Origin: an uncultured Pseudanabaenaceae cyanobacterium
GTDB lineage: Bacteria > Cyanobacteriota > Cyanobacteriia > PCC-9006 > JAAUQQ01
Reading direction: 5' to 3'
Length of the DNA: 33,566 nucleotides
NCBI GenBank assembly: GCA_938017515.1
Contig: CALIJJ010000223.1
Location: 1-33,566 of the forward strand
Within the stretch, counting starts at the first letter, position 1. The number at the start of each line of letters is the position of its first letter. Under the pieces are notes generated by a model, which saw only the letters and a program-made list of their open reading frames with translations, was not told the origin of the DNA and did not search any database. Made by a program: the position numbers and the translations under genes. Below, in pieces: positions 26,086 through 33,467 of the stretch.

Positions 26086-26862
26086 CTAGGCCTCGCCATC
26101 CTGAAGGTCAGTGGCGATCACGATCACGGTGATGTTGTCCTTACCACCGTTATCCTTGGCTGAATCGATCAATTTCAGGGTGACCTTTTCGCAGGCCCGG
26201 GTTGTCTTGAGCAGTTCCGCGATGAGGTGATCGGACACTTCTTCTGTGAGGCCATCGCTGCAGAGGAGAAGGCGATCGCCCAGTAAAAACTCCATGGGCT
26301 GAACGCTGATCTCATTCAGGTCGGGTCGTCCCAGGCATTGGGACAACACATGACGCCAGGGATGGGTTTTGACCTGATCCATGGTGATGACGCCCAGCTT
26401 ACTGGCCTTGTTGACCCAGGTATGGTCTTCGGTGATTTGCTCCAGGGAAGCGCCCCGCAGCCGATAGAGGCGAGAATCCCCCACGTGGGCGCACCAGGTC
26501 TCAACCTCTGCGTTGGCAGCCTCGCTGGCCTCCCCTGGGGCGGGGCGAAAAATCACAGTGACCGCCGTCGTACCCATGTCAGAACGCTCGGGGTTGCTCT
26601 GTTGGTCGCTAATGATGGCTTCATTGGCCTTCACCAACGATGTTTTCAGCAGTTCCTCCGAGGAGTCTTCACTGCTCCAGCGACCTTCGATATGCGAACG
26701 AATGGCATCCGTGGCTAATCGGCTCGCTTCCTCGCCCCCCGCATGGCCACCCATGCCGTCTGCCACGATAAAAAAGCGACCCTCAGGGTCCAAGTAGTAG
26801 GCATCCTGATTGACCGAGCGTACTAGCCCAGTATCAGTTGCACCATCGAAAAACAGCTTCAT
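26086..26862 (-). CDS. PP2C-family Ser/Thr protein phosphatase
   Basis: The 258-residue protein is a complete bacterial PP2C phosphatase. The metal-binding motifs are present: SVNQDAYYLD near the N-terminus, FIVADGMGGHAGGEEAS, HVGDSRLYRL, LLLCSDGLTEEV and DNGGKDNITVIVI near the end. It dephosphorylates Ser/Thr (and sometimes Tyr) residues in the cytoplasm. ATG 26862 is chosen because it opens the conserved start MKLFFDGATDTGLVRSVNQD. It begins 31 bases after the stop of the ABC1 kinase gene in the same direction, and a kinase-like gene lies further upstream, so it could counteract kinases of this neighbourhood; direct pairing is inference. Confidence 0.95.
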   Translation of the reverse strand: MKLFFDGATDTGLVRSVNQDAYYLDPEGRFFIVADGMGGHAGGEEASRLATDAIRSHIEGRWSSEDSSEELLKTSLVKANEAIISDQQSNPERSDMGTTAVTVIFRPAPGEASEAANAEVETWCAHVGDSRLYRLRGASLEQITEDHTWVNKASKLGVITMDQVKTHPWRHVLSQCLGRPDLNEISVQPMEFLLGDRLLLCSDGLTEEVSDHLIAELLKTTRACEKVTLKLIDSAKDNGGKDNITVIVIATDLQDGEA

Positions 26863-26893
26863 CAGCCAGCGGTCCTCTCTAGATTCCAGATGC

Positions 26894-28636
26894 CTACAGA
26901 CGGTCCACACGATTGAGGCGCAGCATCAGCCGTACAAAGGCAATGCCGGCTACGAATGCCGCCAAGTATAAGAGTACGGCAATGGGCAGCTTATCATAGA
27001 CCAACAGAATTGATGCGGAGACCGTAAACGCACCCAGGAGGACAGCATAGCTTGTCCCCATCTGAATACTGCCCAAACGACGCATGATCCGATCGCTTTC
27101 CACCGATCGAACCCGCACTCTGAGGTCGCCTTGGTCCAGTTTCTCCAAGGTGTCTTCGATGCGGCGCGGTAGCCCAAAGGCCGTGGTGCCGACCTGAGCC
27201 GCCTGACGACTGAGGGAGTCGAGAAAACCTGAATTTTGCGAGTTGCCGTTGGTCATAATGTCCAGTGCAAAGGGTTTTGCCACTTCCATAAAGTTAAACT
27301 CGGGATCGAGCCCTTTGCCAACCCCCTCCAGCGTGGAAAAGGCTCGCATCACGAAGGTGAAGGTGGCGGGAAAGCGGAAGGGCTGGCCGTAGGCGACTTC
27401 GTAGAGATCGTCGCTGATGGCGTCGACGGTCTGATTTTCGAAGGGCTGGTCCATGAAATGATCCAGCATGTACTGGATGGAGCGACGCACCGGCCCCATG
27501 TCGCCCGTTGGGACTAAGGCTCCTAGCTCAATCAGAGAGTTCACCACCTGCCCTGCATCCTTTTGGGCCACACCAAAGAAGGTCGCCAGCAGCTTTTCAC
27601 GGACGTCGAGGCGAATTTGCCCCATCATGCCGAAGTCGTAAAAAATTAGCGCACCGTCGGGGGCAACGGCGAGGTTGCCGGGGTGGGGATCAGCGTGGAA
27701 AAGGCCGTAGTTGAGGATTTGCCGTAGGTAGGCTTCAGCGCCTTGGCGGGCCAGAAGTTTGCGATCGAGCCCTGCCGCTTCTAGGGCTTCGTAGTGGCTA
27801 ATTTTGATCCCCGGCACATATTCCAACGTTAAAACCCGAGGGGAGGAATAGCGCCAATACACCCGAGGCACCTTGACCCAATCCTGCTCGCGGAAGTTGC
27901 GGCGGAATTTGTCCGCATTGCGTCCTTCGTTGAGATAGTCAATTTCTTCCCAGAGGATCCGACTACATTCTTCGTAGATGCCGATCCAATCTCGCCCTTT
28001 ACCCCAGCGGGGATGGCGCTGGAAATAATGTGTGATCCCCCTCAGGATTTTGAGATCGATGGCAAAGAGTCGCTTCAACCCATTGCGCTGGACCTTAATG
28101 GCGACTTCCTCGCCGGAATGAAGCAGTGCCTTGTGGACTTGGCCAAGGCTCGCTGCCGCAATAGGGATGGGTTCGATGTGAGCGAAAAGCGTGGGCAGTT
28201 CTTTGCCTAAGTCTGCTTCGACGATTTTCTGGACATCGGAGAAGGGAAACGCCGGGACGCGGTCCTGAAGCTTGGATAGCTCTTCGACATATTCGATGGG
28301 AAAGAGATCGGCGCGGGTGGAGAATAACTGACCGACTTTGATAAAGGTCGGCCCGAGGTTGAGAAAGGTTTCTCGCATCCAGACGGCGATCGCCCGACGT
28401 CGGGCCGCCTTTTTCTCGTCAGTGACGCCGCCCACGTAGGACCAGTCTTTGCCGTCGCGCCAGAGCCGCCCCGTCAGCAGAAGCACAAAGCTCCAGATTT
28501 CAACAAAGCGTCGCTGGGAAGAATAGTTGCCCCGATTCCAGCGATATTGATTGGCATTGGGACTGTCTGCCGGATAGGAGGGAAGCTCCGGCGGAGAAGC
28601 AGGTTTGAGGTAGCGTTCGGAAACTCCAGAACTCAT
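26894..28636 (-). CDS. ABC1/UbiB/AarF-type atypical kinase
   Basis: The 580-residue protein belongs to the ABC1K (UbiB, ADCK) family. The diagnostic KxGQ motif (FIKVGQLFSTRADLFP, K100-Q103), the Ala-rich loop AAASLGQVHKA, the lysine in VAIKVQRNG, the catalytic YGLFHADPHPGNL and metal-binding IFYDFGMMG are all intact. Two hydrophobic segments close to the C-terminus (within about residues 520-570) should anchor it in a membrane. In cyanobacteria and plastids these kinases act in prenylquinone metabolism and thylakoid stress responses. ATG 28636 is preferred; the frame is open 21 codons upstream. It is followed by the PP2C gene after 31 bases and is probably cotranscribed with it. Confidence 0.95.
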   Translation of the reverse strand: MSSGVSERYLKPASPPELPSYPADSPNANQYRWNRGNYSSQRRFVEIWSFVLLLTGRLWRDGKDWSYVGGVTDEKKAARRRAIAVWMRETFLNLGPTFIKVGQLFSTRADLFPIEYVEELSKLQDRVPAFPFSDVQKIVEADLGKELPTLFAHIEPIPIAAASLGQVHKALLHSGEEVAIKVQRNGLKRLFAIDLKILRGITHYFQRHPRWGKGRDWIGIYEECSRILWEEIDYLNEGRNADKFRRNFREQDWVKVPRVYWRYSSPRVLTLEYVPGIKISHYEALEAAGLDRKLLARQGAEAYLRQILNYGLFHADPHPGNLAVAPDGALIFYDFGMMGQIRLDVREKLLATFFGVAQKDAGQVVNSLIELGALVPTGDMGPVRRSIQYMLDHFMDQPFENQTVDAISDDLYEVAYGQPFRFPATFTFVMRAFSTLEGVGKGLDPEFNFMEVAKPFALDIMTNGNSQNSGFLDSLSRQAAQVGTTAFGLPRRIEDTLEKLDQGDLRVRVRSVESDRIMRRLGSIQMGTSYAVLLGAFTVSASILLVYDKLPIAVLLYLAAFVAGIAFVRLMLRLNRVDRL

Positions 28637-28760
28637 GCAGGAAATCTGTTCGGGCGAAGAGGGCTGAAACGGATGGAAAGGCGGGAACCTAGCATGCAAG
28701 AGTGCCCAAATTCAGGCTGAAAATTGAGATTCAGTCGCAAATCAATGCAGTGAACGACTG

Positions 28761-28786
28761 AATCTGAGGGATTAATCTGAGGGGTT
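28761..28786. repeat. Two tandem 13-nt repeats at a stop codon
   Basis: AATCTGAGGGATT (28761-28773) is followed by AATCTGAGGGGTT (28774-28786); the second overlaps the stop codon (28785-28787) of the small coiled-coil protein gene. Confidence 0.8.
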
Positions 28787-29087
28787 ACTGATTGCGGTAT
28801 TCCTGAAGCTTAGAACGCAGCAGAGCAACTTCAGCGCGGAGATCATCAATGGTTTCCTGGAGATCCCCCGGCGAAGCGGCGGTGGCACCCCCTGAGGTTG
28901 TCCCAGCCGACTCTTGCTGAGCTCGCGTCATAACGTCTTCGGAAAAATTCCGCATCCGCTCCCGTTGCTCGGCATCAAATTTTCCGACTTCGCTGAGGGC
29001 ATTGGCGATCGCCGATTCTGCTTGCTCCTTAAGGCTTTCTGCCAGGGCGCGTCCGATGAGAAAAGACTGAAGGACTGGGTTCGTCAT
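28785..29087 (-). CDS. Small coiled-coil protein, possibly DUF6825 family
   Basis: The 100-residue protein begins MTNPVLQSFLIGRALAESLKEQAESAIANAL and ends with a heptad-rich coiled coil (DDLRAEVALLRSKLQEYRNQ). A Gly/Thr/Ala-rich hinge lies between. I recall similar small proteins in cyanobacteria annotated as DUF6825, but cannot confirm this. The shape, with an amphipathic N-terminal helix, a hinge and a C-terminal coiled coil, suggests an assembly or membrane-surface adaptor. ATG 29087 opens the conserved start. It lies between the kinase-like gene and the ABC1 kinase gene on the same strand, with gaps of 183 and 148 bases. Confidence 0.7.
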   Translation of the reverse strand: MTNPVLQSFLIGRALAESLKEQAESAIANALSEVGKFDAEQRERMRNFSEDVMTRAQQESAGTTSGGATAASPGDLQETIDDLRAEVALLRSKLQEYRNQ

Positions 29088-29270
29088 GGAGAGTTGAAAA
29101 TAAGTTAGCGGAACAGGATGAGACCCAGGGTGAGGCCCCATGAACGGATTAGTCTTCCAGAATAATCCCCAACCACAGTTTTTGGCGGTATCGAAAGAGA
29201 TCTATTCCAACGGAGAGATTCCGAGAAAGCAACCCAGGGCTTAGGAATGTCGGGAGATGCCACCTCAAGA

Positions 29271-31118
29271 CTAGAAGGTGGTGTCTTCCGTGAACTCTTC
29301 CGGCAGTGAGGGGCTGCTCTCTGGTTCAAAGGGCACGTCTGCGGGGGGCACAGGGTCACCCCAATCCAGCGTGGGGGGTGGACTGGTGTCGATGGGGGGA
29401 GCGTCATAGACAGGCTCCGGCGCTACCTCTGGGTAGGGTGTTTCCTCGACGGGGGGAGCGTCATAGACAGGCTCTGGCGCTGCACCGGAATAGGGATCGA
29501 TGGAGGATGGATCGCTTTCTCGGGGGATATCTTCGCCAGAACGCCCATCATTCCAATCTTCGCGGTTGGTGGCGGGACTATCCCAGCCCGAGCCATTGCC
29601 CGATCTATTGCCCGAGCCATTATCGGAGGGCGTGGACTCATTGAGGGGGTCGGGGCGCTCAGTCGCCCGCTGTTGTTCAGCTTCCAGCGACCACCGTTCC
29701 CGGTCGAGCGCATCGCGTTCAATCCATCCACTCTCCCCATCCTCCCAGCTACTGCCGGGGTTGAGGACGGGGGCTTCTTCTGCTTCTTCGGGGTCAACGA
29801 CTTCCCGCAGTGGGGCTTCCTCTTGCGGCACTGCATCAATGGCGTTAGGAGTGCCGCGAATTTCTGCGTCAAAGCGCTGTTCGGGTTCCGGTACGTCAAA
29901 GGGCACTTCGTCTGGAATGCCTTCCCCAGGCCAGTCAAGCTCGGGGAAGTTTTGGCTGCGGCCTAAGCTCGAAATGCCTGCAACGGATTCTGGCGTTGCC
30001 ACACGCAGCACCATGCCACCGAGGGCACCCAACGTAGCGGCGGTAAGGCTAATCGTAACCAGCGTTTTCATGGGTTTGCGAGGGGCTGAAGGGGCGGATG
30101 TATCCCGGAGTGTTGGCGTCTTTGATGGATCCGAATCGTGGAGTTTAGAAGCCTTGATGTTGATGGTCGGTGCTGGTTCTTTTGTAGCGGTTCGACCAGG
30201 ACCTGTCGAGGTGGGGGGGACAGGTGGGCTGGCATTGCTGTGGGAGCCCGACCGCGCTGCCATGGGCCTTGATGATCGGGAATCCCGAGGGGGGGCCACA
30301 GGTGGCATGGTGACCTCTGGCACCAGGCCCAGCCAAGCGCCCATGCTCGGGGGGCGTTCCTGGGGGTTGAGGGCCATGCCCTGGAGAATGGCACGTTCCA
30401 GGGGCACGCTGAGTTCGGGCTGAAGTTGGCGCGGTAATATCAACGCTGATTTTTCACGCAGCGCAGCGTGGAGCGGCGGCTGACCCGTCACCAAGGCATA
30501 GAGTGTGGCGGCTAGGCCGTAGACGTCGATGGCGGGCTGAAAACGACCACCGGGCTGAAACTGCTCAGGGGCGGCGTAGCTGGAGGCCCGATTGGCGGGA
30601 AAAACTGACGGCTGAAGCCCCCAGTCGGTCAGGACTGTTTGTCCTAGGGCGGTGCGATCAGTGCGCTCGATAATGGTTTCAGGGCGAACATTGCGGTGGA
30701 TGAGACCTTTGCCGTGAATGCCGCTGAGGGCGATCGCAATCTTACGCATCATCGCAATGGCCTCCCGCTCAGCGAGGGGCGTCTTGACCAGTCGCTGGCT
30801 GAGGGGCGTTCCGGCCACTTGCTGCTGCACCAAAATCGGTAAGCCATGACTTTCGAGATAATCCAGAACCGCCACTCGATTGGGATGGTGGATTTGGGAA
30901 AGACTCTGGAAAACCCGCTGCATCCAGGCGGCATGGAAGGCAATACTGGCCCCGGACTGCGTGCTACCCGGGCCAGGAATCTTGAGGATGACGAGTTGGC
31001 GATCGGTTTGGCGCAGGGCCAGGATTGTCCAACTCCAGTGATCGGAATGCACGACATTCTGAAGCACGTAGCGATCGCACAGGACTGTACCGGTTTGAGT
31101 GGGGAAGGAGGCCATCAT
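29271..31118 (-). CDS. Membrane-anchored Ser/Thr kinase-like protein, predicted pseudokinase
   Basis: The 615-residue protein has a kinase-like domain (about 15-270), a Pro/Ser/Thr-rich linker, one membrane segment (about 350-372) and a long acidic Pro/Glu/Asp-rich tail with repeats of APEPVYDAPP. The fold is recognisable: the ATP-site lysine K46 in VILKI, RPETI, DWG at D165-G167, YAAPEQF, and IDVYGLAATLYALVTG. However the catalytic Asp of HRD is Asn (H141-R142-N143), the following Lys is Arg (R145), the metal-binding Asn is Thr (T148), the glycine loop is replaced by VVHSDHWSW, and no alpha-C glutamate is evident. It is therefore probably not a normal kinase, but a scaffold or sensor. It starts 5 bases after the argJ stop and is likely cotranscribed. 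Start ATG 31118 or 31115. Confidence 0.88.
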   Translation of the reverse strand: MMASFPTQTGTVLCDRYVLQNVVHSDHWSWTILALRQTDRQLVILKIPGPGSTQSGASIAFHAAWMQRVFQSLSQIHHPNRVAVLDYLESHGLPILVQQQVAGTPLSQRLVKTPLAEREAIAMMRKIAIALSGIHGKGLIHRNVRPETIIERTDRTALGQTVLTDWGLQPSVFPANRASSYAAPEQFQPGGRFQPAIDVYGLAATLYALVTGQPPLHAALREKSALILPRQLQPELSVPLERAILQGMALNPQERPPSMGAWLGLVPEVTMPPVAPPRDSRSSRPMAARSGSHSNASPPVPPTSTGPGRTATKEPAPTINIKASKLHDSDPSKTPTLRDTSAPSAPRKPMKTLVTISLTAATLGALGGMVLRVATPESVAGISSLGRSQNFPELDWPGEGIPDEVPFDVPEPEQRFDAEIRGTPNAIDAVPQEEAPLREVVDPEEAEEAPVLNPGSSWEDGESGWIERDALDRERWSLEAEQQRATERPDPLNESTPSDNGSGNRSGNGSGWDSPATNREDWNDGRSGEDIPRESDPSSIDPYSGAAPEPVYDAPPVEETPYPEVAPEPVYDAPPIDTSPPPTLDWGDPVPPADVPFEPESSPSLPEEFTEDTTF

Positions 31119-31123
31119 GTGCG

Positions 31124-32503
31124 TCAGGTCGTGTATTCGGCGTTAATTTTGACATAGTCGTAGCTGAGGTCACAGCCCCAGGCGACCCCTGAACCTGGCC
31201 CGTCTCCGACCCCCACTCGAATGATGACGGGATGGATCAAACATCGCTCTTCCATGGCTGGACGTGCAAAGGACTGGGGGAGTTCCGAGTCGGCCTGGGG
31301 GGGGCTGGCTGCCAGGAGTTCGTTGGCTTGAGCGGTGCTAGCGATCGCCTGGGGTTGAGGCAACTGGCTGGCTTCAGCCTGGCGACAGATGTAGTCGTGG
31401 GCCGCTTGACGGTCAAAGGCTTGGGGTTGTCCCTGGTCCATCAGCACGATGTCACCGATTTGAATTGTGAGCTTGTCCTGGTCAAAGACAACGCCTGCCC
31501 GTCCTGCGGCTCCAGCAATGCGTCCCCAGTTCGGGTCTCGGCCGAAGATGGCTGACTTGGTTAGAGCAGAGCCTGCAATGGTGCGGGCGATCGCCCGAGC
31601 TTCTTCATCTTGGACCGTTCCTGAAACCTGAATTTCTAGTAAACAGGTGGCTCCCTCTCCGTCTCGGGCAATGGCTTTGGCCAGATATTGACAGACGGCG
31701 GTCAGCATTGCTTCGAGCTGATCGGCTTCAGGCCCTGGCCCCGTAATGGCAGGTGTCCGGGATTGACCATTGGCCAGGGCAATGAGCGAGTCATTGGTGC
31801 TGGTGTCACCATCGACGGTGATTTGGTTGAAGCTGCGGTCCGCAGCTCGGGAGAGCATTTCCTGCCAAAGTCCTGGGGATACGGTGGCATCGCAGGTAAT
31901 GAAACCCAGCATTGTGGCCATGTTGGGGTGAATCATGCCTGAGCCTTTCGCAATGCCGCCCATGCGCACTGGGCGAGCGTTGCTGGAATCGGCGTCACCC
32001 AAAGTCATTTCGAGTGCAATAGATTTGGTAACCAAATCGGTGGTGACAATGGCTTCTGCTGCCTTGTCGCCTCCCTGGTCTGAAAGTGCCGCAACCACAT
32101 CGTCAATGCCTTGACGCATCGGCTCCATGGGGATGTGCTGGCCAATAACGCCTGTGGAGGCAATCAGAACAGAGGATTCTGGGATTTCCAGGGCCGTTGC
32201 GACTCGCTGGGCGGATTCCACGGTGTTCGCCCATCCCTGGCGTCCAGTGCTGGCGTTGGCCTGCCCAGCGTTGCAGAGGATGGCTTGGGCGGTGGCTTTG
32301 TCCTTGAGCTGTTGGCGACAGTAGTCCACACAACCTGCTCTCACCTGGTTAAGTGTGAAGACTCCGGCGGCGATCGCCTCCACATCTGAAGTAATCAGTG
32401 CCAAATCCGGCAAGCCTGAGGGCTTAAGCCCCGCTGCAATGCCAGCAGCTCGGTATCCCTTTGGTGCCGTAATGCCGCCGGGAATGGTGTGCCAATGTGC
32501 CAT
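31124..32503 (-). CDS. argJ: Bifunctional glutamate N-acetyltransferase / amino-acid acetyltransferase
   Basis: The 459-residue enzyme transfers acetyl from N-acetylornithine to glutamate (and may also use acetyl-CoA), cycling the acetyl group in arginine synthesis. Recognisable segments are the N-terminal GGITAPKGYRAAGIAAGLK, ILCNAGQANASTGRQGW, the autocleavage site in GSGMIHPNMATMLGF (cut before the Thr), TVDGDTSTNDSL, DPNWGRIAGAAGRAG, and the C-terminal GCDLSYDYVKINAEYTT. Most members have about 400-415 residues; this one has an insertion of about 45 residues before VIIRVGVGDG, rich in Gln/Ala/Ser/Pro. ATG 32503 is chosen since the conserved start MAHWHTIPGGI follows. Downstream is the predicted pseudokinase gene. 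Confidence 0.95.
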   Translation of the reverse strand: MAHWHTIPGGITAPKGYRAAGIAAGLKPSGLPDLALITSDVEAIAAGVFTLNQVRAGCVDYCRQQLKDKATAQAILCNAGQANASTGRQGWANTVESAQRVATALEIPESSVLIASTGVIGQHIPMEPMRQGIDDVVAALSDQGGDKAAEAIVTTDLVTKSIALEMTLGDADSSNARPVRMGGIAKGSGMIHPNMATMLGFITCDATVSPGLWQEMLSRAADRSFNQITVDGDTSTNDSLIALANGQSRTPAITGPGPEADQLEAMLTAVCQYLAKAIARDGEGATCLLEIQVSGTVQDEEARAIARTIAGSALTKSAIFGRDPNWGRIAGAAGRAGVVFDQDKLTIQIGDIVLMDQGQPQAFDRQAAHDYICRQAEASQLPQPQAIASTAQANELLAASPPQADSELPQSFARPAMEERCLIHPVIIRVGVGDGPGSGVAWGCDLSYDYVKINAEYTT

Positions 32504-32609
32504 GAATCCTCTCTCCTCTAACGCTACCCTTGGATACAACCCGACCGGGCATCTGCACAGAATCCCTATTGTTACAGGTTTTTTGACCCATATTTTCTTT
32601 TCACAAGCT
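32504..32609. other. Divergent gap between argJ and the small-RNA array
   Basis: This AT-rich noncoding stretch of about 106 bases separates argJ (leftward) from the first small-RNA promoter (rightward). It should include the argJ promoter. I see no convincing -35/-10 pair and no GTA-N8-TAC NtcA site. Confidence 0.4.
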
Positions 32610-32639
32610 TCCTGTTGTTCTAAATATCACATGTATAGG
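32610..32639 (+). promoter_or_regulatory. Promoter of small-RNA copy 1, degenerate DIF-like motif
   Basis: TCCTGT (32610-32615) stands exactly where the other copies have TCCGGA (4 of 6 bases match). It is 18 bases before TATAGG (32634-32639), and five bases then precede the GGTAGATG start. The weaker motif may mean weaker or differently controlled transcription of copy 1. Confidence 0.5.
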
Positions 32640-32644
32640 TAGGT

Positions 32645-32695
32645 GGTAGATGCACCCTGACTCAATAAAATCCCTGGCTTCGGCTGGGGATTTTT
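32645..32695 (+). ncRNA. NsiR1-like small RNA, copy 1
   Basis: The predicted transcript begins with the invariant 20-base segment GGTAGATGCACCCTGACTCA. After a short A-rich spacer comes a hairpin, ATCCCTGGC (32670-32678) with GCTGGGGAT (32683-32691) around a TTCG loop, and then a T tract, a classic terminator. Predicted size is about 50 nt. The identity with NsiR1, a small RNA encoded in tandem copies and induced early in heterocyst differentiation, rests on array layout, size and promoter type recalled from the literature, not on a sequence search. Confidence 0.7.
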
Positions 32696-32848
32696 CTTGC
32701 CTTACCGTCTGGGGCATGATTCCAGGGACGATCGATCGTTAATCATGTCATTGCCATTTCATCGTTTTGTTTAGGGTCTAACTAACGGCATGTCAGCCTG
32801 TTCTCGTTTGAGTCTTAGGTGAGAGGCTCCGCTGGCGTTGTTCTCGCT

Positions 32849-32880
32849 GCGTTTTTGGCGATGTGCGTTTTGGGCGATGA
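32849..32880. repeat. Two tandem 16-nt repeats between small-RNA copies
   Basis: GCGTTTTTGGCGATGT (32849-32864) is followed by GCGTTTTGGGCGATGA (32865-32880), two mismatches. It lies in the spacer between copies 1 and 2 of the small-RNA array and belongs to the general series of short tandem repeats. Confidence 0.8.
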
Positions 32881-32917
32881 GGTGATTGTAACGATGGCGA
32901 AAGATTTTACTCTGACT

Positions 32918-32947
32918 TCCGGATTTTGTTTGATAACTCAGTAGGGA
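32918..32947 (+). promoter_or_regulatory. DIF-type promoter of small-RNA copy 2
   Basis: TCCGGA (32918-32923) is followed after exactly 18 bases by TAGGGA (32942-32947), then five bases to the GGTAGATG start at 32953. TCCGGA centred near -35 is the known DIF motif of differentiation-related promoters in heterocystous cyanobacteria. Confidence 0.75.
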
Positions 32948-32952
32948 TAACT

Positions 32953-33004
32953 GGTAGATGCACCCTGACTCATTAAATCCTCGACTATGGTCGGGGATTT
33001 TTTT
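32953..33004 (+). ncRNA. NsiR1-like small RNA, copy 2
   Basis: The 5' segment is identical to the other copies over 20 bases, then diverges. The terminator stem has changed in a compensated way: AAATCCTCGAC (32975-32985) pairs with GTCGGGGATTT (32990-33000) around TATG, followed by more T residues. Paired changes relative to copies 1 and 3 (for example GGC/GCT to GAC/GTC) support a real RNA helix. Confidence 0.75.
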
Positions 33005-33251
33005 TGTTCTCGTTACTGCATGGCAATTTTCCCAAGCATTTGGGTGGTAAGGGGGATTGAATCGTCCTTGGATTGTTCAATTTTATGTTTTGTTGAGATT
33101 GATCTTCTGGGTGGCTAAGGAAGATTGGAGGATGAGGCGTTCGCTCGATGAAAGGGCGATAGATTTAATCTTCTTAAAACAGGTTTCTCGCTACCAATAT
33201 TCAATTTGAATTGCTTTTCATAAGTCTTTCCCAAGCAATATTCTCGCAAAT
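33005..33251. other. Spacer between small-RNA copies 2 and 3
   Basis: About 250 bases with no gene that I can support. A 60-codon open frame on the minus strand has no recognisable features. No further copy of the 20-base segment is present. Confidence 0.4.
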
Positions 33252-33281
33252 TCCGGAGAGTGGCTTGAGTCATCGTATAGA
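33252..33281 (+). promoter_or_regulatory. DIF-type promoter of small-RNA copy 3
   Basis: TCCGGA (33252-33257), an 18-base spacer, then TATAGA (33276-33281) and five bases before the start at 33287. This is the best -10 match in the array. Confidence 0.78.
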
Positions 33282-33285
33282 GAGA

Positions 33286-33384
33286 TGGTAGATGCACCCT
33301 GACTCAATTAACCCCCGGCTACGGCTGGGGGTTTTCTTTTGACTTTGTGGTGGCGATCGCAACTAAAAAAAATAACGGTTAGCA
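33286..33384 (+). repeat. 99-base exact direct repeat, first copy
   Basis: Every base from 33286 to 33384 matches 33468 to 33566, covering the small RNA, its terminator and about 50 bases beyond including a HIP1 octamer. The preceding promoters differ, so the copies are joined to separate control regions. Period is 182 bases. Confidence 0.95.
33287..33335 (+). ncRNA. NsiR1-like small RNA, copy 3
   Basis: The invariant 20-base segment is followed by ATTA and a strong terminator: AACCCCCGGC (33310-33319) with GCTGGGGGTT (33324-33333) around TACG, then T. Predicted size is about 49 nt. From 33286 to 33384 it is identical to copy 4 and its downstream sequence. Confidence 0.78.
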
Positions 33385-33433
33385 GGCTGACTGAAGTGTT
33401 CTCTCCCGTTTCCAATTTTTTTATACTTGAGCT

Positions 33434-33463
33434 TCCGGACAGCACGGATATATTGCGTACTAT
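33434..33463 (+). promoter_or_regulatory. DIF-type promoter of small-RNA copy 4
   Basis: TCCGGA (33434-33439), an 18-base spacer, TACTAT (33458-33463) and five bases before the start at 33469. The spacer sequence is unrelated to that of copies 2 and 3, so the motif and spacing are selectively kept. Confidence 0.77.
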
Positions 33464-33467
33464 TAAT

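Noticed and set aside
29500..30423. Plus-strand open frame of 307 codons
   Set aside because: Antisense to the low-complexity linker and tail of the kinase-like gene; its Ser/Gly/Pro-rich composition mirrors that repeat region.
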